A stretch of 61,680 bases of DNA from Bacillota bacterium. GTDB taxonomy: Bacteria; Bacillota; Clostridia; Caldicoprobacterales; Xylanivirgaceae. This document shows, piece after piece, positions 9,127 to 17,096 of this stretch. The number at the start of each line of letters is the position of its first letter. Position 1 is the stretch's first letter. The position numbers and the translations under genes are program-made. A model generated the notes under the pieces. The model was not told the origin of the DNA and searched no databases. It saw only the letters and a list, made by a program, of their open reading frames with translations. The stretch covers positions 1 to 61,680 of the forward strand of contig JAMOAB010000003.1 in the NCBI GenBank assembly GCA_023621995.1, given 5' to 3'.

Positions 9127-10641
9127 ATGGAATTTGTGTTATTAGGCATTTATTTTGTCATTTTATTGGCTGTAGGCTTTTACAGCATGCGTCGAACGTC
9201 GTCACTTCAAGATTTTTTCCTAGGTGGGCGGAATGTAGGTCCTTGGATGTCAGCTTTTGCATACGGAACTACCTATTTTTCTGCTGTTATATTCATAGGA
9301 TATGCTGGAAGAATAGGTTGGGACTTTGGTATTTCGGCCCTGTGGATTGCCATTGGCAATGCATTTTTAGGGAGTTATCTTGCATGGCGCGTACTTGCAA
9401 AACAAACAAGAAGTTTAACCCATCGTCTAAATGTCTCAACTATGCCAGAGTTTTTCGAGAAGCGATATGATAGTAGGTCCCTTAAGGTATGCTCTGCAAT
9501 TGTCATATTCATATTTTTAGTCCCCTACTCAGCTTCAGTATATCAGGGGCTTAGCTATTTGTTTGAGCAAATATTTGGTATTTCATTTATCTATTGTATG
9601 ATAGGTATGGCAATGGTTACAGGACTATATCTCACAATGGGTGGATACTTTGCCATGGCCCTTTCCGATTTCATACAGGGCATAATAATGATAATAGGGA
9701 TAGTATTGATGGTGGGCTATGTGCTTGTCCATCCCAATGTGGGTGGTTTAACTCAAGGCCTAGATAGGCTTAGGCAGATAGATCCTAAGCTTGTATCACC
9801 TGTAGGTCCAGGCGGTTTTAGGTCACTTTTTTCCTTAGTGCTCTTAACCAGTCTTGGAAGCTGGGGGCTTCCACAGATGATCCACAAATTTTATGCAATA
9901 AAAGATGATCGATCTGTTAAGCGTGCAACAACAATCTCATCTATATTTGCCCTATTAGTTGCAGGTGGTGCATATTTTACTGGTGCCTTTGGAAGACTAT
10001 TTCTAGAGAATACTATGCCTGTGGATATGGTAACAGATATACCTAACGCGGACATGATAATGCCAAAGCTTCTTCAGATGGCGCTTCCTGAGCCCCTCAT
10101 GGGTATTATACTCATATTAGTGCTATCGGCGTCCATGTCTACGCTTTCGTCTTTGGTGCTTGTCTCTAGTTCTGCAATATCCATGGATCTCATAAAGGGT
10201 GTACTAGCACCTAATATGGAAAAAAAGAATGTAATGTTTATAATGCGTATTTTATGTATATTGTTTGTAGCATTGTCGTTTGTGATGGCCACTACAAACA
10301 AAGCTGGTATATTGACGTTAATGTCGTTTTCATGGGGAACGATAGCAGGTTCATTCCTTGCTCCATTCTTATATGGACTGTACTGGCGAGGAGTTACAAA
10401 GGCCGGTGCATGGGCAGGTCTTCTATCAGGCTTTATAATATCTATCTTATTGGCTATTGCTAAGGGACTTAACGCTGCCCATGCTCCATTGATAGGAGCT
10501 ATATCGATGATAGTATCTCTCATAGTAGTTCCTATTGTGAGTCTTGTGACGCCTAAGTTTTCAAAGGAACATATAGATGCCATATATGGTAAAGAAGAAG
10601 ATACGGCTAAATTCAAATGGGGATTAGAGCTTGATACCTAA
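9127..10641 (+). CDS. Sodium:solute symporter (SSS family)
   Basis: A ~504-residue polytopic membrane protein with about 13 helices. The N-terminus has the family pattern: helix, then DFFLGGRNVGPWMSAFAYG, and the sixth-helix region contains SLGSWGLPQMIHKFYAIKDD, both typical of the SSS family that imports sugars, proline, pantothenate or other acids with sodium. The substrate cannot be told. The gene stands alone, preceded by AAGGATGG at its start and followed by a long gap, so it is probably monocistronic. Confidence 0.88.
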   Translation: MEFVLLGIYFVILLAVGFYSMRRTSSLQDFFLGGRNVGPWMSAFAYGTTYFSAVIFIGYAGRIGWDFGISALWIAIGNAFLGSYLAWRVLAKQTRSLTHRLNVSTMPEFFEKRYDSRSLKVCSAIVIFIFLVPYSASVYQGLSYLFEQIFGISFIYCMIGMAMVTGLYLTMGGYFAMALSDFIQGIIMIIGIVLMVGYVLVHPNVGGLTQGLDRLRQIDPKLVSPVGPGGFRSLFSLVLLTSLGSWGLPQMIHKFYAIKDDRSVKRATTISSIFALLVAGGAYFTGAFGRLFLENTMPVDMVTDIPNADMIMPKLLQMALPEPLMGIILILVLSASMSTLSSLVLVSSSAISMDLIKGVLAPNMEKKNVMFIMRILCILFVALSFVMATTNKAGILTLMSFSWGTIAGSFLAPFLYGLYWRGVTKAGAWAGLLSGFIISILLAIAKGLNAAHAPLIGAISMIVSLIVVPIVSLVTPKFSKEHIDAIYGKEEDTAKFKWGLELDT

Positions 10642-10831
10642 TCTATTGTAAGTGATCTTTTGAAAATTCAAAACGCTGGGTATATGGCCATAATAATCCA
10701 ATATATACATATATACGGCCTATATATTACCTAACTATACAATTGATACAGATATATGAATATATTACCTGATATAAATTTTTATATAACGGTTAAAGTA
10801 ATAACAGACCGTATATAGGAGGTGATATATT

Positions 10832-11068
10832 ATGGCAACTAACAGAAATAGCAACAGAACTTTGGTTCCTGAGGCAAGACAGGCACTTGACAATATGAAG
10901 TATGAAGTTGCAAGTCAGCTTGGTATCAATCTTAAGCAGGGTTATAATGGCGATCTAACAGCGAGAGAGGCTGGATATATCGGCGGTTATATGGTAAAAC
11001 GTATGATAGAAGATGTTCAAAATCAGATGAGTGGACAGCCGATGAATCCTCAGCAACCAGGTCGATAA
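10832..11068 (+). CDS. Small acid-soluble spore protein, alpha/beta type
   Basis: DNA-binding protein that coats and protects spore DNA. The 78-residue product has the family hallmarks: VPEARQALDNMKYEVASQLG, the GPR-protease-type region, and the second conserved block TAREAGYIGGYMVKRMIED. A very strong ribosome-binding site (AGGAGGTGAT) precedes ATG 10832, as usual for these abundant proteins. A TGAATA at about 10757 resembles a sigma-G -35 element, but no convincing -10 was found at the right distance. A perfect palindrome starts at the stop codon. This gene is direct evidence that the host forms endospores. Confidence 0.95.
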   Translation: MATNRNSNRTLVPEARQALDNMKYEVASQLGINLKQGYNGDLTAREAGYIGGYMVKRMIEDVQNQMSGQPMNPQQPGR

Positions 11069-11119
11069 TATATTATAAAGATAGCGAGGTATGCATACCT
11101 CGCTATCTTTATAATATAT
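11068..11119 (+). terminator. Perfect 52-bp palindrome, terminator of the SASP gene
   Basis: Each of the 26 bases on either side of the centre (between 11093 and 11094) pairs, with a GC-containing core around AGCGAGGTATG and AT-rich outer arms. In RNA this gives a very stable stem starting on the last base of the stop codon. It is symmetrical, so it could act in both directions; there is no opposite gene. Confidence 0.8.
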
Positions 11120-11194
11120 ATCTACTATTTTAGGGTTTTATAACTATACATTAATAAGAGGAAGACAACTTTTATCTTGTCAGGTATGTTCTAA

Positions 11195-11223
11195 TTGACA
11201 TCTACTTATGCATTTGATAAAAT
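11195..11223 (+). promoter_or_regulatory. Sigma-A type promoter for pfp
   Basis: TTGACA at 11195-11200, a 17-base spacer, then TAAAAT at 11218-11223. It lies about 90 bp ahead of the phosphofructokinase start and matches the housekeeping consensus in both boxes. Confidence 0.7.
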
Positions 11224-11315
11224 GTGATAAACATATGTAAAAATGTTTAAAGCTATCATTAAAATGTTAACTACAAACAAATTTATAACATAAATGTAAG
11301 GGAAGGTGTATAGAT

Positions 11316-12575
11316 ATGGGGAACAAAAAGACAAATGTAATTTTAGCCCAATCTGGTGGGCCTACAGCAGTTATAAACTCTAGTATTGTGGGGGCATTTG
11401 ATCGTGCAATAGTTGCTCCTAATATAGATAGGGTGTATGGGGCAAAAAATGGCATCGTGGGGGTATTGCAAGAAGAACTTATAGATCTCACAGCACAACA
11501 TGAGGAGACTATGGAAGGGCTTAAATACACTCCTTCATCGGCGTTGGGTTCGTGTAGATACAAATTAGATAAGAACTTGGACAGTCCAGTATATGAGCGT
11601 ATATTTGAGGTGTTTGATGCACATAATGTGGGATATTTTTTCTATAACGGGGGCAATGACTCTATGGATACTGCCCTAAAACTTTCCCAATATGCTGAAA
11701 AAATAGGATATCCTATCAATATAATGGGTATACCTAAAACTGTTGATAATGACCTTTGTGGTACTGATCACTGTCCTGGGTTTGGAAGTGCTGCCAAGTA
11801 CATAAATACATCTCTGGTAGAATTGTCATATGATATAAATGTATATACCTCAGGGACAGTATTACTGTTTGAAGCAATGGGTAGACATGCAGGTTGGCTT
11901 GCTGCCTCAGCAGCTCTATCTAGTTTGGAGATATATGACGGGACGGTACTTATATATATGCCTGAGGTACCATTTGACAGGGATACATTTCTATCCCAGG
12001 TAGAAGAGGCATACAGAAAACATAATCAAGTATTAGTTGTGGCCTCTGAGGGCATTCGGGATACTAGTGGTGAACTTTTGGCTGCTCAGGCAGGTAAGGT
12101 AGATCAATTTGGTCACAAGCAGTTAGGTGGTGTATGTATACAATTAAAAGAACTGATAGAGGAAAATATTACAAAGCGAGCAAAGCTCATAATACCAGAT
12201 CTGCTTCAGCGAAGCGCGATGCATAGTGCCTCTAGGACTGATATTGAAGAGGCATATTGGATGGGGTATAAGGCGGTAGAGTTTGCACTACAGGGCAATA
12301 CTGCCCATATGCCAGCCATAAAGAGACTATCCAACAACCCCTATTCATGGCAGGCCACATTTGTACATCTTGAGGAAGTTGCAAATCATGAGAAGGTATT
12401 TCCTGCTGAGTGGATAACTCCTGAAGGAAATTTTGTGACACAAGAAGCAATAGAATATGTAAAGCCCCTTGTAGAAGGAAATGTATCCATTCCTACTCGA
12501 AATGGTCTACCTAGGTACTACAAATTAGATAAGACCATAATTCCTCAAAAGCTAGATAGATATGATGTAGAATAG
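11316..12575 (+). CDS. pfp: Diphosphate-dependent 6-phosphofructokinase
   Basis: Transfers phosphate between PPi and fructose 6-phosphate, reversible glycolytic step. The 419-residue protein has the phosphofructokinase fold: N-terminal ILAQSGGPTAVINSS, then YNGGNDSMDT and PKTVDND. In ATP-dependent enzymes the first motif is GGDGS and the second PGTIDND; the Asp in GGNDS and Lys in PKTVDND are the marks of PPi use, so PPi specificity is inferred. 'MGRHAGWLAA' binds the sugar phosphate. Start ATG 11316 follows AAGGGAAGGTG. A DeoR regulator follows 25 bp after the stop and may control it. Confidence 0.9.
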   Translation: MGNKKTNVILAQSGGPTAVINSSIVGAFDRAIVAPNIDRVYGAKNGIVGVLQEELIDLTAQHEETMEGLKYTPSSALGSCRYKLDKNLDSPVYERIFEVFDAHNVGYFFYNGGNDSMDTALKLSQYAEKIGYPINIMGIPKTVDNDLCGTDHCPGFGSAAKYINTSLVELSYDINVYTSGTVLLFEAMGRHAGWLAASAALSSLEIYDGTVLIYMPEVPFDRDTFLSQVEEAYRKHNQVLVVASEGIRDTSGELLAAQAGKVDQFGHKQLGGVCIQLKELIEENITKRAKLIIPDLLQRSAMHSASRTDIEEAYWMGYKAVEFALQGNTAHMPAIKRLSNNPYSWQATFVHLEEVANHEKVFPAEWITPEGNFVTQEAIEYVKPLVEGNVSIPTRNGLPRYYKLDKTIIPQKLDRYDVE

Positions 12576-12600
12576 ATGAAACATGCAGGGAGTGGACAGT

Positions 12601-13359
12601 TTGCATATAGATAGAAGAGAGATGGTAAATGCCTACATTCAAAATAAGGGTGAGGCAACTATAAAAGAATTGGAGAAGATGTTCCCTGAAGTATCTACTA
12701 TGACCATACGGAGAGATCTTGCACAACTGGAAGAGGAAGGATATATAGTAAGGGTTAGAGGCGGGGCAAAATCGATAGACAGTCTCACAAACATTAGAGA
12801 AGATGCCTACAGTCTAAGGCTTATGGAGAACGTGGATGGGAAGACCAAGATAGCTAAAAAGGCAATTGAATTTATGGAAACAGGCAGGGCTATATACATG
12901 GACTCTGGCACCACTATGATGTGTCTTGCCAATATGCTGCCTGATAATCACTTCTCCATTTTAACCAGTGGGCCCAATATTGCCTTGGAGATAATCAAAA
13001 GGCATAAGCCATCTGTTACCCTTCTTGGCGGACAGGTAAATAGGGATAATATCTCTATATCGGGAATAAGTGCCCTAAATTTCATAAAAAATATAAATAT
13101 AGATATTGCTTTTATGGCTACATCTGGGTTTTCTCTTGAAAATGGCTTTACAGGAGGAAACTTTGGTGAGTGTGAGATTAAAAAGGCAGTGATGGAGAAG
13201 GCCAATAGGAGAATTATGCTTATGGATCTTGTAAAAATAGATAAGGATATGCCCTATACATTTGCCACCCTTGAAGATATAGATATTCTAGTATGCGATG
13301 GAGAGCTTCCAGAGAGTGTAGAAAAGGCTGTCAAGGAATATGCTATCAAGATAGTTTGA
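12601..13359 (+). CDS. DeoR-family transcriptional regulator
   Basis: N-terminal DeoR helix-turn-helix (IKELEKMFPEVSTMTIRRDL, then LEEEGYIVRVRGGA) followed by the C-terminal sugar-phosphate sensor domain (MDSGTTMMCLANML, TSGFSLENGFTGGNF). Such regulators sense phosphorylated sugars, which suits its place just behind the phosphofructokinase gene. The start is uncertain: TTG 12601 has CAGGGAG eight bases upstream and gives a normal N-terminus (LHIDRREMVNAYIQ), whereas ATG 12583 or GTG 12592 would add up to six residues without a good site. It is probably cotranscribed with pfp. Confidence 0.85.
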   Translation: MHIDRREMVNAYIQNKGEATIKELEKMFPEVSTMTIRRDLAQLEEEGYIVRVRGGAKSIDSLTNIREDAYSLRLMENVDGKTKIAKKAIEFMETGRAIYMDSGTTMMCLANMLPDNHFSILTSGPNIALEIIKRHKPSVTLLGGQVNRDNISISGISALNFIKNINIDIAFMATSGFSLENGFTGGNFGECEIKKAVMEKANRRIMLMDLVKIDKDMPYTFATLEDIDILVCDGELPESVEKAVKEYAIKIV

Positions 13360-13385
13360 TAGAATACTGATATGAAAGAATATAA

Positions 13386-13505
13386 ATTAGACAGATAGTA
13401 AAAGAAATATTTCAATACATGGTCTTTTCTTATACGTTGGACTATAGGATGCTTGGCGGGGCTCTGGCAACTAAACTTCTCATCGATGCCAAAGACAGCT
13501 TATAA
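13386..13505 (+). pseudogene. Remnant of the C-terminus of a 2-oxo acid dehydrogenase E2 gene
   Basis: An open stretch between in-frame stops encodes VKEIFQYMVFSYTLDYRMLG and then GALATKLLIDAKDSL, ending in TAA. This lines up with the very end of E2 acyltransferases, where a beta strand leads into DHRxxDGA and the last helix (AAKFLxxLKxLL). Here DHRVVDG reads DYRMLGG, so both the catalytic His and Asp are gone, and nothing else of the E2 (lipoyl, binding or core domain) is present upstream. It sits 41 bp before lpdA, where an intact E2 gene usually lies. Similarity was judged by eye over ~35 residues. Confidence 0.5.
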
Positions 13506-13546
13506 GGCCTTTACACTACTAGCCAAATGGGAAAGGAGCTAAAGAT

Positions 13547-14911
13547 ATGATCTACGATTTAATAGTTATAGGCGGTGGACCAGCTGGATATTTAGGTGCC
13601 ATAAGGGGAGGTGAAGCCGGCCTCAATACACTCTTAATAGAGAAGAGGGTATTAGGAGGTGTATGTCTCAATGAAGGTTGTATACCATCTAAGACAATTC
13701 TAAACTCAGCAAAGATATATGATTATGCCAGATTTAGTAAGCGATATGGAGTTACCACTGAAGGAGCCCATCTAGATCACGGAGCAGTGGTCAAACGTAA
13801 GAAGAAAGTAGTAAGGACTTTAGTTGCAGGTGTTAAAATGCAGCTTAGGGAAGCCAATGTAACTACTGTAGAAGGTAGTGGCTATATACAAGGCAAGGAC
13901 GAAGATGGATATAAAGTGGTAGCAGGAGATGATGTTTATATTGGTCGAAATCTTCTCATTGCAACAGGTTCTGAAGCTTTAATACCTCCAATCGATGGAG
14001 TTGACGAGGCTTTAGACAGTGGCTATGTGGTTACAAGTAGGGAGATATTTGATCTAAAAGAAGTGCCCAAATCCTTTGTTGTGGTAGGTGGAGGTGTTGT
14101 TGGGCTTGAGATGGCCTCCTACTTCAATTCAGCTGGTAGCAATGTCACAGTCATAGAGATGCTCGATCATATTGCAGGTAATACTGATACAGACGTATCA
14201 GGGATTCTCATGAAGAACTACGAGAAGAAGGGAGTAGAGTTTGCCCTATCATCAAAGGTTATAGCCATAGGGGATGGGAAGGTTATATATGAAAAGGATG
14301 GAAGCACCTACGAGGTAGAGGCGGACAGAGTACTCATGAGTGTTGGACGCAGGCCTGTTACCGCAGGCATAGGGCTCGAAAATATTGGTGTTGAACTGAA
14401 TAGAGACGCCATAGTTGTAGACGAACGGGGAAGAACCAATGTTCCAAATGTATATGCGGCAGGAGATGTAAATGGACATTCTATGTTAGCCCATACTGCC
14501 TATAGAGAGGCAGAAGTATGTATAAACAATATATTGGATAAGGATGATTTAGTGCATTATGAAACCATTGCCTCTGTCATATATACAAACCCTGAGGTAG
14601 CGACCATCGGTGAGACTGAAAAGACTGCTAAAGAAAAAGGTATAGCATATGATGTGGTTAAGCTACCTATGCAATATAGTGGAAGATATGTTGCAGAAAA
14701 TGACAGGGGAGACGGCATATGCAAGCTTCTAGTGGATAGAAATCATAAAAAACTCATAGGTGTACACATGATTGGAAGTTATGCCTCAGAGATCATATAT
14801 GGTGTGGCAGCTATGATGGAGATGGAAATGGGGGTAGAAGATATAAAGAAGATTGTATTTCCCCATCCTACTGTATCAGAGATAATAAGGGAAGGCATCT
14901 TTAGATTTTAG
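13547..14911 (+). CDS. lpdA: Dihydrolipoyl dehydrogenase (E3)
   Basis: FAD enzyme that reoxidises dihydrolipoyl groups of 2-oxo acid dehydrogenase or glycine cleavage complexes. Seen are the FAD dinucleotide fold (IGGGPAGYLGAIRG), the redox disulfide GGVCLNEGCIPSKT, the NAD fold (VVGGGVVGLEMASYF), the second FAD motif (NVYAAGDVNG) and the C-terminal dimerisation motif HPTVSEI with the catalytic His. Length 454 is normal for the form without an extra lipoyl domain. AAAGGAG precedes ATG 13547. No E1 or E2 gene is present nearby apart from the remnant upstream, so its partner complex is encoded elsewhere. Confidence 0.93.
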   Translation: MIYDLIVIGGGPAGYLGAIRGGEAGLNTLLIEKRVLGGVCLNEGCIPSKTILNSAKIYDYARFSKRYGVTTEGAHLDHGAVVKRKKKVVRTLVAGVKMQLREANVTTVEGSGYIQGKDEDGYKVVAGDDVYIGRNLLIATGSEALIPPIDGVDEALDSGYVVTSREIFDLKEVPKSFVVVGGGVVGLEMASYFNSAGSNVTVIEMLDHIAGNTDTDVSGILMKNYEKKGVEFALSSKVIAIGDGKVIYEKDGSTYEVEADRVLMSVGRRPVTAGIGLENIGVELNRDAIVVDERGRTNVPNVYAAGDVNGHSMLAHTAYREAEVCINNILDKDDLVHYETIASVIYTNPEVATIGETEKTAKEKGIAYDVVKLPMQYSGRYVAENDRGDGICKLLVDRNHKKLIGVHMIGSYASEIIYGVAAMMEMEMGVEDIKKIVFPHPTVSEIIREGIFRF

Positions 14912-14923
14912 TATTTCTTAACA

Positions 14924-14958
14924 ATTCATCTCCCACCTTTTACAAGTGGGAGATGAAT
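14924..14958. terminator. Hairpin between convergent lpdA and lplA
   Basis: ATTCATCTCCCAC (14924-14936) pairs perfectly with GTGGGAGATGAAT (14946-14958) around a 9-base loop. No long T-run follows on either strand, so it may be a shared terminator or 3' stabilising hairpin. Confidence 0.6.
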
Positions 14959-15004
14959 AATGTTCTAGAAAGCAGGAAGCTACCTTTTCATAAGTGGTGA
15001 CAGC

Positions 15005-15982
15005 TTACAGGCAGGTAGATACTATATCTTCCAATGAAATGTTTGCAAAATACTCATCTAGAGGATATGGTGATAGGGCTGATCTTATATCTTCTTCACT
15101 ATGACGTATGCCATTTAAAGCCTTTTCAATATCTGATACATCTCGCTTTCCGAAGAAATCTCCGTAGATCTTAGCGCTTTGAATAATACCATTTTGCACA
15201 TCGAAATTTATCTCTATACTTCCTCCAGCAAAACGGGTTTGCTTTGTAAAGTTATATTTGGGGGAGTGACCATAGTTCCACTCCCAAGTGGAATACTTTT
15301 CTTGTACCATTTTCTCTACATTGTTTATGTCTTTATCACTTAATATATATTCCACTCCACCATATCTCTCCATTACATGTTTCATTACCATGTTTTTAAA
15401 TTCTTCTATGGAAAGATTAGTTTTAAGGTGATTTTCTATGTTGGTAACCCTACTGGCAACAGATTTTATGCCCTTCCCTTTTATCTTATCAGGGTTGACC
15501 TTGAGGGCATTTACTAGATGGGACATATTGGATGAAAACAAAAGTGTGCCATGGTGGAGGATACGATTTTTATGTATATACTGTGCATTACCCGAAAACT
15601 TTCGTCCATCTATGGTGAGGTCATTTCTTCCAGAGAGTTTAGCATCTATACCTAAATCTGCCAATACATCGATAATAGGTCTTGTATATTTTTTAAAATT
15701 GGTAAAGCTATCATCAGTATTTGGCATTATAAATGTAAAGTTTATGTTTCCAGGGTCGTGAAACACAGCACCTCCACCAGATAACCTTCTAACTACTGGA
15801 ATGTTGTGTTCTTTTACATATTCTATATTTATCTCAGCAAGGGTATTCTGGTTTTTACCCACTATTATGGCAGGATTATTTATCCATAGCATAAATATAT
15901 CATCATCAAAATGGGTTAACACATATTCTTCAAGTGCTAGGTTGAAATATGGATTTTTATTAGTATTATCAATACAGATCAT
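15005..15982 (-). CDS. lplA: Lipoate--protein ligase
   Basis: Activates free lipoate with ATP and attaches it to a lysine of lipoyl domains. Reading the minus strand, the 325-residue product starts MICIDNTNKNPYFNLALEEY, has the ligase motif VRRLSGGGAVFHDPGN and GRNDLTIDGRKFSGNAQY with the substrate-contacting Lys, and the C-terminal accessory domain (from about residue 245). Start ATG 15982 is backed by GGAGG just upstream. It is convergent with lpdA, so lipoate salvage and E3 cluster here. No lipoate synthase (lipA) or octanoyltransferase (lipB) is present in the window. Confidence 0.92.
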   Translation of the reverse strand: MICIDNTNKNPYFNLALEEYVLTHFDDDIFMLWINNPAIIVGKNQNTLAEINIEYVKEHNIPVVRRLSGGGAVFHDPGNINFTFIMPNTDDSFTNFKKYTRPIIDVLADLGIDAKLSGRNDLTIDGRKFSGNAQYIHKNRILHHGTLLFSSNMSHLVNALKVNPDKIKGKGIKSVASRVTNIENHLKTNLSIEEFKNMVMKHVMERYGGVEYILSDKDINNVEKMVQEKYSTWEWNYGHSPKYNFTKQTRFAGGSIEINFDVQNGIIQSAKIYGDFFGKRDVSDIEKALNGIRHSEEDIRSALSPYPLDEYFANISLEDIVSTCL

Positions 15983-16178
15983 AACATGCCTCCTATATTT
16001 GTTGTATGTGGTTCATTTGCATATTATTTCAAAGATTATTATAGCACAGTATTTGGTTTAGTACATTTTTTCTATAAAATCTTTTACTAGGAAATGTTTA
16101 TGTGCATATTATAATGGTAAAAAGGTATAGACCACTAGATACAATATAGACAATGGGGTTATAAGGAGTGAGTTTAAT

Positions 16179-16991
16179 ATGTTAAGTCATGACATACATG
16201 TACATACTATCATATCAGAATGTTGTCATGAACCTGATGCCACACCAGAGAACTATATAAGACTTGCAAAGGACCTAGGTTTAAAAGTTATAGGCTTTTC
16301 AGATCACCTCTGGGACTCAGCTGTTGATGGAGCATCTAAATGGTATAGTACACAGAATTTTGACCATATAATGCAGATAAAAGATATGATACCTGTAGAT
16401 ACACAGGGTATTAAGGTACTAATAGGCTGTGAGACAGAATATTGTGGGAATGGCAAGATTGGTATAAGTCCGAAGGTAGCAAAGCAACTTGATTTTGTAC
16501 TTGTGCCAATATCACATGTCCATATGAAGGGCTTTGTGTTGCCATCGTGGATGAATACACCTGAAGACATAGCTAATACTATGGTTAAATACTTTAAAGA
16601 TGTGACGAATTTTGATTTTATAACGGGTATTGCCCATCCTTTTTACCCCTTAGGACATGAAAATATCGATGGTATAATATCTTGTATTCCAGATGATGTA
16701 TTCATGGAATGTTTTAGTATGGCTGCTGAGAAAGGGATTAGCATAGAGATCAATGCATGCCATTTTCCGAGTATAAAGGGTGTGGAAACGGAGACTTACA
16801 ATGATGAAACTTTCTTAAATATGTTTTTAATTGCAAAGGCTGCAGGCTGTAAGTTTCATCTTGGATCTGATGCCCATAGTATAGATGTGCTGCCACGCAT
16901 TATTAAGCTACAAAAAATAGTTGAAGATTTAGGCTTTACCGATGAAGATATTCATCCCATAGTTACAGACAATGCTATAAAAAATAGTTAG
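16179..16991 (+). CDS. PHP-domain phosphoesterase (histidinol-phosphatase-like)
   Basis: Metal-dependent hydrolase of the PHP superfamily, 270 residues. Metal-binding signatures are in order: HDIHVHTI near the start, GFSDHLW (about residue 40), GCETEY (about 88), SHVH (about 112), GIAHPFYP (about 150) and LGSDAHS (about 228). The substrate is unknown; it lacks the surrounding his genes, so histidinol phosphate is not implied. It reads in the same direction as the fucosidases but is 105 bp apart from them, and could be an independent unit. Confidence 0.82.
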   Translation: MLSHDIHVHTIISECCHEPDATPENYIRLAKDLGLKVIGFSDHLWDSAVDGASKWYSTQNFDHIMQIKDMIPVDTQGIKVLIGCETEYCGNGKIGISPKVAKQLDFVLVPISHVHMKGFVLPSWMNTPEDIANTMVKYFKDVTNFDFITGIAHPFYPLGHENIDGIISCIPDDVFMECFSMAAEKGISIEINACHFPSIKGVETETYNDETFLNMFLIAKAAGCKFHLGSDAHSIDVLPRIIKLQKIVEDLGFTDEDIHPIVTDNAIKNS

Positions 16992-17096
16992 CTCCAGGAC
17001 ATTTTTATCTATGGATCTGATAAATTTATCTATGGAATATACTACAGATATGGGATAACTTATTGGTAGTCAGATCGATAGAGAGGAGTATTTAAT

